Shown: piece after piece, positions 54,554 through 62,419 of the stretch
How the letters are laid out: the number at the start of each line of letters is the position of its first letter
Numbering within the stretch: position 1 is the first letter of the stretch
Source of the DNA: Actibacterium ureilyticum
GTDB taxonomy: Bacteria; Pseudomonadota; Alphaproteobacteria; Rhodobacterales; Rhodobacteraceae
DNA length: 64,000 nt
Assembly (NCBI RefSeq): GCF_002285435.1
Contig: NZ_NSBT01000024.1
Coordinates: 62,001 to 126,000, forward strand
Reading direction: 5' to 3'
Translations under genes and position numbers: made by a program
Notes under the pieces: generated by a model
Databases searched by the model: none
What the model saw: the letters and a program-made list of their open reading frames with translations, nothing else
What the model was told of the DNA's origin: nothing

Positions 54554-54872
54554 ATTCATACTGGTAACCGCCCTGGTTCTGTTCGTGGCCTTCATGCTGG
54601 GCTGGTTCGCCTCGTGGCTGATCCACCGCGTGGGGCGCGTCACCGCATCGGACATGAACGAGCTGGACCAGATGGCCCAGGCCCTGCACGAGGCCGAGGA
54701 AACCCGCGACCAGGCGATCACCTATATCCAGCACCGCGAGGCCGAACTGGCCAACCAGCTGACCCAGACCCAGGCCGAACTGGGCGCCGCCATGGACGGC
54801 CTGCGTGCCGCCAGGCACGAGGCCGACGAACTGCGCGCCTATATCGAACGGCAAAGCCAGGGCGCGGGATAA
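54540..54872 (+). CDS. Membrane-anchored coiled-coil protein coupled to the OmpA-family gene
   Basis: A 110-residue protein with one N-terminal span (residues 5-27, FILVTALVLFVAFMLGWFAS) and a continuous heptad-rich helix from about 38 to 105. The overlap of 14 nt with the OmpA-family gene indicates coupling. It probably forms a cytoplasmic or periplasmic coiled coil partnering the OmpA-type protein; this is inference. No named family recognised. Confidence 0.8.
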   Translation: MNRIEFILVTALVLFVAFMLGWFASWLIHRVGRVTASDMNELDQMAQALHEAEETRDQAITYIQHREAELANQLTQTQAELGAAMDGLRAARHEADELRAYIERQSQGAG

Positions 54873-54897
54873 TCGCAAGGGCGGTTTGGAGCCCAAG

Positions 54898-54927
54898 TTG
54901 CACAACGCTGCCGAGCAGCAATATAAT
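54898..54927 (+). promoter_or_regulatory. Sigma70-type promoter placed for a leaderless message
   Basis: TTGCAC (54898-54903) and a perfect TATAAT (54922-54927) are separated by 18 bp. Transcription would begin at about 54934, exactly the A of the ATG of the 29-codon frame, so the message would be leaderless. The hexamers are seen; activity is inferred. Confidence 0.45.
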
Positions 54928-54933
54928 TGAAAT

Positions 54934-55023
54934 ATGAAGTGGTTCTCTCTCGCTCTGGGTATTGTACTTTTGCTTGCAAGCTGGCTGATTGTTCAAATCG
55001 CCAAGGGCTATACGTTCACCTAA
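54934..55023 (+). CDS. Possible 29-residue hydrophobic peptide
   Basis: MKWFSLALGIVLLLASWLIV followed by nine residues with KGY near the end. This is an almost ideal single membrane span with a positive start. There is no ribosome binding site, but the promoter-like TATAAT places the transcript start on the ATG. Type I toxin-like peptides and small stress membrane proteins look like this, yet a chance frame in decayed DNA is equally possible. Confidence 0.35.
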   Translation: MKWFSLALGIVLLLASWLIVQIAKGYTFT

Positions 55024-55080
55024 GGCGGTTATGAGGAATAGAACGAGGAATTCCTCAATGACTACAATGCTTGCTGCCTC

Positions 55081-55188
55081 GTGACAGACTTAAAGTCGGT
55101 GGCTCCATATGTTTTGGCTGGTGTGTGTTGCATTCTGTTTTCTGTTTGGAAATTTGTGCGTGAACGACCAAAACGATCATTCGACTAA
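55081..55188 (+). CDS. Possible 35-residue single-span protein
   Basis: A frame starting GTG (MTDLKSVAPYVLAGVCCILF, then 15 residues ending in a basic tail, RERPKRSFD). One membrane span is evident. The GTG overlaps the stop of a 17-codon frame (GTGA). No clear ribosome binding site. Supported only by composition and topology; low confidence. Confidence 0.25.
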   Translation: MTDLKSVAPYVLAGVCCILFSVWKFVRERPKRSFD

Positions 55189-55269
55189 ACGAAACGCCTA
55201 CGTCCGCTTTGTCTCGCAAAGAAACCGATGAGCCGATTTCGACTGACCTGACACCAAACAGTTACGCCG

Positions 55270-55719
55270 CTACGCCCCACCCCAGCGATCCAGCGCCTCT
55301 TCGTCCTCGTCCTTCGACGCGACCCAGCCGGTCCCGTCGCCGGTGACTTCCTTCTTCCAGAACGGCGCGCGGGATTTGAGGTAGTCCATCAGGAATTCCG
55401 CCGCAGCAAAGGCATCCTTGCGATGCGGGGCGGCGGTGGCGACCATCATGATCGGGTCGTCCGGCCCCAGCACCCCATGGCGGTGGATGACCAGCGCGCC
55501 GGTCAGGCCAAAGCGGTCCAGCGCCGTGTCGACCATCGCCGCGATCGCCTTTTCGGTCATGCCGGGGTAATGTTCGATCTGCATCTCCAGCAGGCCGCCG
55601 GCCACGTCGCGCACCACGCCGGTGAAGCTGACGACGGCCCCCGCCCCGGTTTGCGCGGCGGCAAACCGGTTCAGCTCGGCCCCGGCGTCAAAGGGCGCGG
55701 GATCGACGCGGACGCTCAT
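55270..55719 (-). CDS. moaE: Molybdopterin synthase catalytic subunit
   Basis: Large subunit of molybdopterin synthase, which inserts sulfur carried by MoaD into precursor Z. The 149-residue protein has the GAVVSFTGVVRD start and HRHGVLGPDDPIMMV, with the conserved Lys in HRKDAFAAAEFLMDYLK and FWKKE. It overlaps moaD through ATGA. moaB, acting later in the pathway, is at 37902. Confidence 0.96.
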   Translation of the reverse strand: MSVRVDPAPFDAGAELNRFAAAQTGAGAVVSFTGVVRDVAGGLLEMQIEHYPGMTEKAIAAMVDTALDRFGLTGALVIHRHGVLGPDDPIMMVATAAPHRKDAFAAAEFLMDYLKSRAPFWKKEVTGDGTGWVASKDEDEEALDRWGGA

Positions 55720-55964
55720 CCGCCGGTCATGGGCGGGAAGAACGCCACCTCGCGCACGCCAGCCAGCGGCGCGTCGAAATCCGACAGTTCCTGATCCAGC
55801 GCGACCTTCAGCGCCGACAGATCGGCAAAGGCCGCGGCATAACGCTCCTCGCGCGCGCTCAGCTCGGCCACCAGATCGGCGACGGTCGCGGCTGCGGTCT
55901 CCACCCGCTCTTTCGGCAGGCCGATCCGCTCGCGGACCCAGGCGAAATAGAGGACATCAATCAT
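55716..55964 (-). CDS. moaD: Molybdopterin synthase sulfur carrier subunit
   Basis: An 82-residue ubiquitin-fold protein ending in the required Gly-Gly (PPMTGG), which is activated as a thiocarboxylate. The start MIDVLYFAWVRERIG is typical. ATGA overlaps link it to pgsA upstream and moaE downstream. Confidence 0.95.
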   Translation of the reverse strand: MIDVLYFAWVRERIGLPKERVETAAATVADLVAELSAREERYAAAFADLSALKVALDQELSDFDAPLAGVREVAFFPPMTGG

Positions 55965-56626
55965 GGTTTCCCCCGCAGATAGGGCAGCGATTTGGCGAAA
56001 TAATCCCAGCCGGTGACAAAGGTCAGAACGGCCGCCAGCCACAGCAGCGCGATGCCGCCATACATGGTCGCCAGCAGGCCGTTATATTTCCACGCCAGCC
56101 CCATCTCGTCGGGTTGCCGCCCGGCCAGAACGTCATCCACCATCGCCGCATCCATGCCATAGCTGTGCATGCCGACATAGTGCTCGAATATGCCCTGCGC
56201 CAGCAGCACCGCGATGGCGACCATCTGAACGGTGGTCTTCCACTTGGCCAGCTTCGTGACCGCCAGCAGCCCCGCCTGTTCGCGCAGGAACTCGCGCAGG
56301 CCCGAGATGAAAACCTCGCGGAACAGGATGACGGTGGCGGGCAGCATGACCCAGGCGCTCATCCCGAACAGCCCGGTGACCGCCAGCAGCGCGATGACCA
56401 CCATCGCCTTGTCGGCAATCGGGTCCAGCATCGCGCCAAACCGGCTGGTCTGGTTCCACTTGCGCGCCAGATAGCCGTCCAGCCAATCGGTGACCGAGGC
56501 GCTGACGAACAGCAATAGCGCCACGAAATCGGCCCAGGGGCGCGCCAGGAAGACAAAGGCAAACACCACCCCCGGCGCCGCCAACAGGCGCAGGATGGTC
56601 AACATGTTGGGCACAGTCCAGATCAT
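55961..56626 (-). CDS. pgsA: CDP-diacylglycerol-glycerol-3-phosphate phosphatidyltransferase
   Basis: Makes phosphatidylglycerol phosphate. The 221-residue membrane protein carries the CDP-alcohol phosphotransferase motif: DWLDGYLAR (residues 47-55), then G and two further Asp in RFGAMLDPIADK. It starts MIWTVPNMLTILRLL. It is coupled to moaD by ATGA. A terminator-like hairpin lies 24 bp before its ATG. Confidence 0.96.
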   Translation of the reverse strand: MIWTVPNMLTILRLLAAPGVVFAFVFLARPWADFVALLLFVSASVTDWLDGYLARKWNQTSRFGAMLDPIADKAMVVIALLAVTGLFGMSAWVMLPATVILFREVFISGLREFLREQAGLLAVTKLAKWKTTVQMVAIAVLLAQGIFEHYVGMHSYGMDAAMVDDVLAGRQPDEMGLAWKYNGLLATMYGGIALLWLAAVLTFVTGWDYFAKSLPYLRGKP

Positions 56627-56649
56627 GTCGCGGACCCTACAGAGGTTTG

Positions 56650-56669
56650 AAAACGGGGGGAAGCCCCCG
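56650..56669 (-). terminator. Terminator-like hairpin just upstream of pgsA
   Basis: Read on the minus strand, CGGGGG-CTTC-CCCCCG is followed directly by TTTTC, a compact rho-independent terminator. A second hairpin (GCGGCG/CGCCGC, 56678-56693) precedes it. The T run ends only 24 bp before the pgsA ATG, so it either insulates pgsA from uvrC transcripts or acts as an attenuator. Confidence 0.6.
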
Positions 56670-56784
56670 CACAATGCGCGGCGCAAACGCCGCCTCGGCA
56701 GCCCGCTTGCCACGCAAATCGAAAATGTGTTCAGATCGAAAATGAGTATGCATCCCGCACGCTTATCGGATCAGCCGAACCCCC

Positions 56785-57249
56785 ATGTCACCTACGATCA
56801 AGATCGAACAATCGACGGCAACCTTGCCGACAGATCTTGAGGATCTGCAGCGGGACGCCGCCAGCGAAGGCTACAGATTCATCGAGCGGCTGGTGCGGGA
56901 ATGGAACGACGGCACCAAGCGGTTCAATGGCCCCGGCGAAAGGCTTCTGCATGCGCGCGTTTCGGGCCAACTGGCGGGGATTGGCGGCATCACGATCGAC
57001 CCCTACGAGGCCGACGCCCTGCGCATGCGGCGGTTCTATGTCCGGCCCGGGTTCCGTCGGTACGGCGTTGCGCGCGCACTGGCCTATGCTCTGCTCGACT
57101 CCACCGGCACCGGCCATTGCCGTGTAAATGTGAATGCGGCGACGGAACTGGCACCCGCGTTTTGGGAAAACCTGGGCTTCAGACGGGTTGTCGCGGCACG
57201 GCACACCCATGTTCTGGACCCTGACAGCGACCGGACCAGGCTGGTTTAA
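56785..57249 (+). CDS. GNAT-family N-acetyltransferase
   Basis: A 154-residue acetyltransferase. The acetyl-CoA loop is [13 protein letters not shown] (motif A), preceded by the beta-strand LRMRRFYV and followed by [11 protein letters not shown] (motif B). The acceptor is unknown. It lies on the opposite strand between uvrC and pgsA, genes I expect to be adjacent in this order, so it may be an insertion. It overlaps the uvrC 3' end by 4 nt. Confidence 0.9.
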   Translation: MSPTIKIEQSTATLPTDLEDLQRDAASEGYRFIERLVREWNDGTKRFNGPGERLLHARVSGQLAGIGGITIDPYEADALRMRRFYVRPGFRRYGVARALAYALLDSTGTGHCRVNVNAATELAPAFWENLGFRRVVAARHTHVLDPDSDRTRLV

Positions 57250-59120
57250 CCCTTCTCGTGGAAATACCCATAGATGGTTTCGGCCAGACTGTCCGAGATC
57301 CCGTCCACGGCTTTCAGGTCCGCAAGCCCCGCGCGGCTGACGGCCTTGGCGCTGCCGAAATGGGCCAGCAGGGCACGTTTGCGGGTGGCGCCGACGCCCG
57401 GCACCTCGTCCAGCGGGGTGGCGCCGATGGCCTTGGCGCGTTTCTGGCGGTGGGCGCCGATGGCAAAACGGTGCGCCTCGTCCCGCAGGCGCTGAACGAA
57501 ATAGAGCACAGGGTCGTTGTGGCGCAGGGCAAAGGCGCGCTGGCCGGCGCGGTGGAATTCCTCTTTCCCGGCATCGCGGTCCACGCCCTTGGCCACACCC
57601 ACCATGGTGATGTCCTGCACGCCCAGCTCGCGCAGGATCTCGTCCACCGCGCTGACCTGTCCCGCGCCGCCGTCGATCAGCAGCAGGTCGGGCCAGGCCT
57701 CGCCCTGGCGATCCGGGTCTTCCTTCAGCAGGCGCTGGAAGCGGCGGGTCAGGACCTCTTTCATCATGCCGAAATCGTCGCCGGGGGTCAGGTCTGTGCC
57801 TTTGATGTTGAACTTGCGGTACTGGCTTTTCACGAACCCCTCGGCGCCCGCGACGATCATCGCGCCGACCGCGTTGGTGCCCTGAATGTGGCTGTTGTCG
57901 TAAACTTCGATCCGGGCGGGCGGGGTGTCCAGCCCGAACGCCTCGGCCAGACCGCCCAGCAGCTTGGCCTGGGTCGCGCTTTCCGACATCCGCCGGGCCA
58001 GGCTTTCGCGGGCATTGCGCAGCGCGCCAGAGACCAGCTCCAGCTTCTCGCCCCGTTGCGGCACGGCGATCTCGACCTTGCGACCCGCCTTTTCCGACAG
58101 CGCCTCGGCCATCAGATCCGGGTCCTCGATCTGGTCGGACAGCAGCAACAGGCGCGGCGGCTCCTTGTTGTCATAGAACTGCCCCAGAAAGGCTTGCAGC
58201 ACCTCGGCCGGGGCGGTTTCCCCGGCGATGCGCGGATAGTAATCGCGGTTGCCCCAGTTCTGATGCGCGCGGATGAAGAACACCTGAACGCAGGCCTGCC
58301 CGCCCTCCATATGCAGGGCGATCACATCCGCCTCGGCCACGCCGCGCGGGTTAATGCCCTGAGATTGCTGCACCTGCGTCAGTGCGCGAATACGGTCGCG
58401 CAGGGCGGCGGCGCGTTCGAACTCCATCGCCTCGGACGCGGCCTGCATCTGTTCGGCCAGTTCCTCTTGCACGCGGGTGCTGCGCCCTTGCAGGAACCGT
58501 TCGGCATCGGCCACCAGCGCGCGGTAATCGGCCTTGTCGACATAGCCCACGCAGGGCGCGCTGCACCGCTTGATCTGATAGAGCAGACAGGGCCGGGTGC
58601 GGCTTTCGAACGTCGCATCGGTGCAGTTGCGCAGCAGAAAGACCTTCTGCAATTGGTTCAGCGTCCGGTTCACCGCGCCCGCGCTGGCAAAAGGGCCATA
58701 ATAGCTGCCCTTTTCCTTTTTCGCGCCGCGATGCTTCTTGATCTGCGGAAAGTCGTGATCCTTGGCCACCAGGATATTCGGAAAGCTCTTGTCGTCGCGC
58801 AACAGCACGTTGTAGCGCGGCTTGAGCTGCTTGATCAGGTTCTGTTCCAGCAGCAGCGCCTCGGTCTCGGTCTGCGTGGTCAGGAACATCATGCTGGCGG
58901 TTTCGCGGATCATCCGGGCGATGCGCGCGCTGTGCCCCGTGGGCCGGGCATAGCTGGAAACCCGCGCCTTCAGGTTCCGCGCCTTGCCCACGTAAAGCAC
59001 CCGCGCCTGGGCATCCAGCATCCGGTATACCCCGGGCGAGGCATCGAGCTGTTTGAGATAGGATTGGATACACGCCGCCCCCGTCCGCACGGGCGCTTCG
59101 CTGTCAGATTTCCGTGTCAT
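57246..59120 (-). CDS. uvrC: Excinuclease ABC subunit C
   Basis: Makes both incisions in nucleotide excision repair with UvrB bound at the lesion. The 624-residue protein has the N-terminal GIY-YIG domain ([20 protein letters not shown]), a Cys-rich segment ([17 protein letters not shown]), the UVR motif, the RNase H-like domain ([17 protein letters not shown]) and C-terminal helix-hairpin-helix repeats ([13 protein letters not shown]). The start at 59120 matches the family; the in-frame extension upstream lies in AT-rich DNA. No LexA box of the alphaproteobacterial type was seen upstream. Confidence 0.96.
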   Translation of the reverse strand: MTRKSDSEAPVRTGAACIQSYLKQLDASPGVYRMLDAQARVLYVGKARNLKARVSSYARPTGHSARIARMIRETASMMFLTTQTETEALLLEQNLIKQLKPRYNVLLRDDKSFPNILVAKDHDFPQIKKHRGAKKEKGSYYGPFASAGAVNRTLNQLQKVFLLRNCTDATFESRTRPCLLYQIKRCSAPCVGYVDKADYRALVADAERFLQGRSTRVQEELAEQMQAASEAMEFERAAALRDRIRALTQVQQSQGINPRGVAEADVIALHMEGGQACVQVFFIRAHQNWGNRDYYPRIAGETAPAEVLQAFLGQFYDNKEPPRLLLLSDQIEDPDLMAEALSEKAGRKVEIAVPQRGEKLELVSGALRNARESLARRMSESATQAKLLGGLAEAFGLDTPPARIEVYDNSHIQGTNAVGAMIVAGAEGFVKSQYRKFNIKGTDLTPGDDFGMMKEVLTRRFQRLLKEDPDRQGEAWPDLLLIDGGAGQVSAVDEILRELGVQDITMVGVAKGVDRDAGKEEFHRAGQRAFALRHNDPVLYFVQRLRDEAHRFAIGAHRQKRAKAIGATPLDEVPGVGATRKRALLAHFGSAKAVSRAGLADLKAVDGISDSLAETIYGYFHEKG

Positions 59121-59419
59121 CTTTCGCCGCCGTGATTCCCCCTGTCGCTGCAACGCAGATCCGGCAGGGGCAAGAGCAAACAAATCCACCGTTTCTGTGG
59201 ATAACTCTGGTGGTAACTATCGCTGAATCCGATTTTTCCTTTCTTTTCGGGCCAATTCACGAGTTTGCCTGTTTTTTGAGCAGTATTGCAAGGCATTGAT
59301 TTTATTGCACTTCTTTTTTTCACCTTACAAATCATTGAAAACACTCAAGAAACTGTAACGCTTTTGTAATTGTCCTGTGACCGGTGGAAAACCCGCGGCG
59401 CACAGGCCCCGAGCGGGCC
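59121..59419. other. 299-bp AT-rich intergenic region between the SDR gene and uvrC
   Basis: It contains poly-T and poly-A stretches and one perfect DnaA box (59196-59204), and presumably the uvrC promoter. No gene, RNA or terminator could be supported. Confidence 0.5.
59196..59204 (-). promoter_or_regulatory. Perfect DnaA-box sequence
   Basis: TGTGGATAA on the plus strand (TTATCCACA on the minus) equals the strict DnaA consensus. It is 76 bp upstream of the uvrC ATG and next to AT-rich DNA. Only one box was found, so this is not evidence of an origin; it could titrate DnaA or influence uvrC. Confidence 0.4.
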
Positions 59420-60205
59420 TTATTCCACGCCCAGAACGTCCGGTGTCTGCCACGCAAGGTGCTGTCCGCCATCGACACAGATCATCTGTCCGGTGACCGC
59501 GGGCGCCGCGATCAGATAGTGCAGCGCTGCGGTTATGTCGTCCTCGTTCGCGCCCCGGCCCAGGATGGTCGCGGCGCGCTGGCGGGCGAAATGATCGACG
59601 CTTTGCCGGGTCGCGCGCAGGGTCGGACCGGGGGCAATGGCGTTCACCCGCACATCGGGCGCCAGCCCCTGCGCGGCGGTCTGGGTCAGCGCCCAAAGCG
59701 CCGTCTTGGCGATGGTATAGCTGGCGAATTCCGGCGTCAGCTTGCGCACCCGCTGGTCGATCATGTTGACCACCAGCCCCTGCGCCAACGGCTCGCCCGC
59801 CGCATCGGTCGCCGCTTGCGGCACCTGGTGCGCAAAGGCCTGGGTCAGCACGAAGGGCGCGCGCAGGTTGGATTCGATATGCCGGTCCCAGCTGTCGCGG
59901 GTGCCGGTGCGGATCGTGTCATGCTCGAAGATCGAGGCGTTGTTGACGAGCAGCGTCAGCGGCCCGCCCAGCGCCTTGGCGGCGGCGGGCAGCAGGGCCT
60001 GTGTCTCGTCCTCGACCAGCAGGTCGGCGCGCAGCGCAACGGCGCCCTGCCCCATCGCGCGGATCTCGTCCACCAGCGCGGCGGCATCGTCGGCCGACCC
60101 GGCATAATGCACCGCCACGTCGAACCCCGCCCGCGCCAGCGACAGGCACATCGCCCGCCCCAGCCGCTTGGCACCGCCCGTGACCAGTGCTTTTTTGTCA
60201 GCCAT
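59420..60205 (-). CDS. Short-chain dehydrogenase, pteridine-reductase-like
   Basis: A 261-residue SDR. The cofactor loop is TGGAKRLGRAMCL, whose Arg favours NADPH and resembles the TGxxxRxG of pteridine reductases/FolM. NNAS follows, and the Tyr-x3-Lys is in YTIAKTALWAL. The catalytic Ser position holds MIDQRV, again as in the pteridine-reductase branch rather than ordinary SDRs. It may reduce dihydropterins. It lies 12 bp after the antiporter gene, in the same orientation. Confidence 0.85.
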   Translation of the reverse strand: MADKKALVTGGAKRLGRAMCLSLARAGFDVAVHYAGSADDAAALVDEIRAMGQGAVALRADLLVEDETQALLPAAAKALGGPLTLLVNNASIFEHDTIRTGTRDSWDRHIESNLRAPFVLTQAFAHQVPQAATDAAGEPLAQGLVVNMIDQRVRKLTPEFASYTIAKTALWALTQTAAQGLAPDVRVNAIAPGPTLRATRQSVDHFARQRAATILGRGANEDDITAALHYLIAAPAVTGQMICVDGGQHLAWQTPDVLGVE

Positions 60206-60217
60206 GCACTCGCTCCG

Positions 60218-61189
60218 TCAGATCAGGACACTGACAATATAGACCGCATAGAGCGCGGTGAAGACAATCCCCCACGCCCGGTTGATCGGCCAGTGCAGAA
60301 ACACGAACGGCAGCAACAGCATCGACGCGCCCAGCATGATCCACAGATCGAAATCCAGCATCTCTTGCGGGACCGGGATCGGCGCCACGAAGCTGGCCAC
60401 ACCGATGATTGCCAGCAGGTTGAAGATGTTCGACCCGATCACGTTGCCCAGCGCCACATCGGCCTGACGGCGCAGCGCGGCCATCACGGTCGTGGCCAGT
60501 TCCGGCAGCGACGTGCCGACCGCCACCAGCGTCAGGCCGATCACTGTCTCGCTGACGCCGATGGCGCGGGCGATGTTGATCGAGCTGTCCACCAGCAGGC
60601 TGGCGCCCAGCGGCAGGCCGATCAGCCCCAGCGCCAGAAAGACCGAGATCTTCCACCAGGGCAGCGACGGATCGGCGCCTTCGATCTCTCCCGCGTCGGT
60701 GTCGTCGGGTTCGGCCGCGCCGTTCATGGCCTCGTTCCGATGCGCGCGGGCGGCCAGGAACGCATCGCCCAGCACCAGCGACAGCCCCGCCAGCAGGACC
60801 AGACCATGCACCCAGTCGAACGGGCCCAGGAAACACAGCGCGATGAACAGGATCGATGCCAGCAGCATGAAGACAAAGGTCCGCCGCGTGTCGCATTCGC
60901 TGGTATGCAGCGTGGCCAGCAGCGCCGGGATGCCCAGCACCAGTAGCACATTGGCGGTGTTCGATCCCACCACATTGCCCAGCGCGATGCCCGGCGCATT
61001 GTCCAGCGCGGCCTGAATGGCGATCAGCAGTTCGGGCGCCGAGGTGCCGAAGGCCACGATGGTCAGGCTGACGATCAGCGCCGGGATGCCCACCCGCAGC
61101 GACAGGTTCACCGCCCCCTTGACCAGAGAATCCCCCGCCAACAGCAGGATGATCAACCCCAGCCCCGCATACAACAGATCCAAACCCAT
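60218..61189 (-). CDS. Calcium/sodium antiporter (CaCA family, YrbG-like)
   Basis: A 323-residue membrane protein with about ten spans in two inverted halves. The alpha repeats are FGTSAPELL with GNVVGSNTANVLL and VGTSLPELATT with GNVIGSNIFNLL, which carry the ion-binding Glu and Asn. An acidic cytoplasmic loop (EPDDTDAGEIEGADP) separates the halves. The start MGLDLLYAGLGLIILLLAGD fits the family. It sits between the CxxC mini-protein and the SDR gene. Confidence 0.94.
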   Translation of the reverse strand: MGLDLLYAGLGLIILLLAGDSLVKGAVNLSLRVGIPALIVSLTIVAFGTSAPELLIAIQAALDNAPGIALGNVVGSNTANVLLVLGIPALLATLHTSECDTRRTFVFMLLASILFIALCFLGPFDWVHGLVLLAGLSLVLGDAFLAARAHRNEAMNGAAEPDDTDAGEIEGADPSLPWWKISVFLALGLIGLPLGASLLVDSSINIARAIGVSETVIGLTLVAVGTSLPELATTVMAALRRQADVALGNVIGSNIFNLLAIIGVASFVAPIPVPQEMLDFDLWIMLGASMLLLPFVFLHWPINRAWGIVFTALYAVYIVSVLI

Positions 61190-61199
61190 CAGCCCGATG

Positions 61200-61376
61200 T
61201 CACCCCTTGCGACAGGGGCACGGCCCCTTTCCGATCTTGTGGCGCCCGCAATGCGGGCATTTCCCGGCCTTTGCAAGACCCATCCGCCCCTTGCCGATCG
61301 CCGGCAGGCGCAGTTTTCCGAACATGGCCAGAACGGCCATGCCCACCAGGAACAGGCTGACAATCTTGACGATCAC
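61200..61376 (-). CDS. CxxC/CxC mini-protein with membrane span
   Basis: A 58-residue protein with an N-terminal span (IVKIVSLFLVGMAVLAMFGK) and a C-terminal Cys-rich segment (KCPHCGRHKIGKGPCPC), a possible minimal zinc ribbon. The GTG at 61376 starts 2 bp after the S49 peptidase stop; an upstream in-frame TTG at 61400 is an alternative. Its stop codon is 10 bp before the antiporter ATG. I recall similar small proteins in Rhodobacterales, with no known function. Confidence 0.7.
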   Translation of the reverse strand: MIVKIVSLFLVGMAVLAMFGKLRLPAIGKGRMGLAKAGKCPHCGRHKIGKGPCPCRKG

Positions 61377-61378
61377 GG

Positions 61379-62179
61379 TCAGAGCCCGTAGCGCGCGCAA
61401 AGGGCGCGTTCTTCGATCAGGTCGCCCGCGCCGTGCAGCATCTGCGCGCCGAAGCGCTGGAACAGCGACCGGCGCAGCGTGTATCGGTTGAAGCCGACCT
61501 TGTCGCCAAAGATCTCTTTCATCTTCGGCTCCAGATGCGCCACGCCATCGGCCAGACCGGCATCGACCGCGCCCTGCCCGATCCAGACCTCGCCGGTGAA
61601 CAGGTCGGGATTGTCGGAAAGCCGCGCGCCCCGGCGTTCGGTCACGAAACCGATGAAGGTGGCGTGGATCTGTTCCTGAAGCTGTTTCAGACGGGCGACA
61701 TCGTCGGATTTCTCGGCCTGGAACGGGTCAAGAAAGCTTTTCGACCGCCCCGCCGTATGTACCCGGCGTTCGACGCCATAGCGCGCGATCAGGTCCTGAA
61801 ACCCGAACCCCGACGAGATCACGCCGATCGACCCCGCGATGGAATGATGGTCCAGCCAGATCGTATCGGCGGCAACGGCCAGGTAATATCCGCCCGACGC
61901 GGCCACGTCCTCGACAAAGGCATAGACGGGCACATCGGTCTCGGCCGACAGGCGTCGGATGCGATGGGCGATCAGCGACGATTGCGCGGGCGACCCGCCC
62001 GGCGAATTGATCAACAGCGCCACCGCGTCCGGCTTGCCGCGCTTGAACGCCTTTTCCAGCACCGGCGCCAGCGTCACGTCGTTCAGCATGCCCGGGCGGT
62101 TTCCGGCGGCGATCACACCCGACAGCCGCACGACCGCGACCGTGGGCGCGGATTTCACAAAGGGGATCCAGCGTTTCAT
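61379..62179 (-). CDS. S49-family peptidase (SppA/SohB-like)
   Basis: A 266-residue single-domain serine peptidase. The Ser/Lys dyad is in VAASGGYYLA (Ser95) and GRSKSFLDPF (Lys147), with the LINSPGGSP oxyanion loop at 57-65. No signal peptide or clear N-terminal span is seen with the start at 62179, unlike most SppA proteins; an upstream in-frame extension lacks support. It may digest signal peptides or stress-damaged membrane proteins. It leads the operon with the CxxC protein, antiporter and SDR. Confidence 0.9.
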   Translation of the reverse strand: MKRWIPFVKSAPTVAVVRLSGVIAAGNRPGMLNDVTLAPVLEKAFKRGKPDAVALLINSPGGSPAQSSLIAHRIRRLSAETDVPVYAFVEDVAASGGYYLAVAADTIWLDHHSIAGSIGVISSGFGFQDLIARYGVERRVHTAGRSKSFLDPFQAEKSDDVARLKQLQEQIHATFIGFVTERRGARLSDNPDLFTGEVWIGQGAVDAGLADGVAHLEPKMKEIFGDKVGFNRYTLRRSLFQRFGAQMLHGAGDLIEERALCARYGL

Positions 62180-62419
62180 AACCGGGGATGTAGAGCGTGC
62201 GGCACACCGGAACAAGGCACGGGCCGAAATGGGCGGAAACTGTTGCGACCCTGCCAGAGGGCGTTCCCCTAACGTCAACAGTTGTTTCGACTTTGGAAAC
62301 AAACCTGTGAAACCGCCCCGTCCGGCAGAAACGGTTTTGTCGCGAAGCCATTACAAATCACAGTCAGAGATGTCCGCGAAGTGATTCCGGATATTTGATG
62401 TCGCTCAGGGGGTAAGAAA
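62180..62419. other. Divergent regulatory region of the S49 peptidase and the secreted protein
   Basis: A 240-bp region with no gene. It contains an inverted repeat TTGTTTC-N7-GAAACAA at 62282-62302, a candidate operator, and GGGGGTAAGAAA before the ATG at 62420. Its right half is more AT-rich, as expected for a promoter. Confidence 0.5.

Larger units (their letters stand above)
54873..55269. other. AT-rich 397-bp intergenic islet
   Basis: This gap is clearly lower in G+C than both flanks (near one half) and holds no gene of normal size. It contains a promoter-like pair at 54898-54927, a 29-codon hydrophobic frame at 54934-55023 and a 35-codon frame at 55081-55188. No terminal inverted repeats or transposase remnants were seen. 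Confidence 0.6.

Noticed and set aside
59121-59419. Replication origin
   Set aside because: Only one DnaA box and AT-rich DNA are present, with no box cluster and no origin-linked genes nearby.
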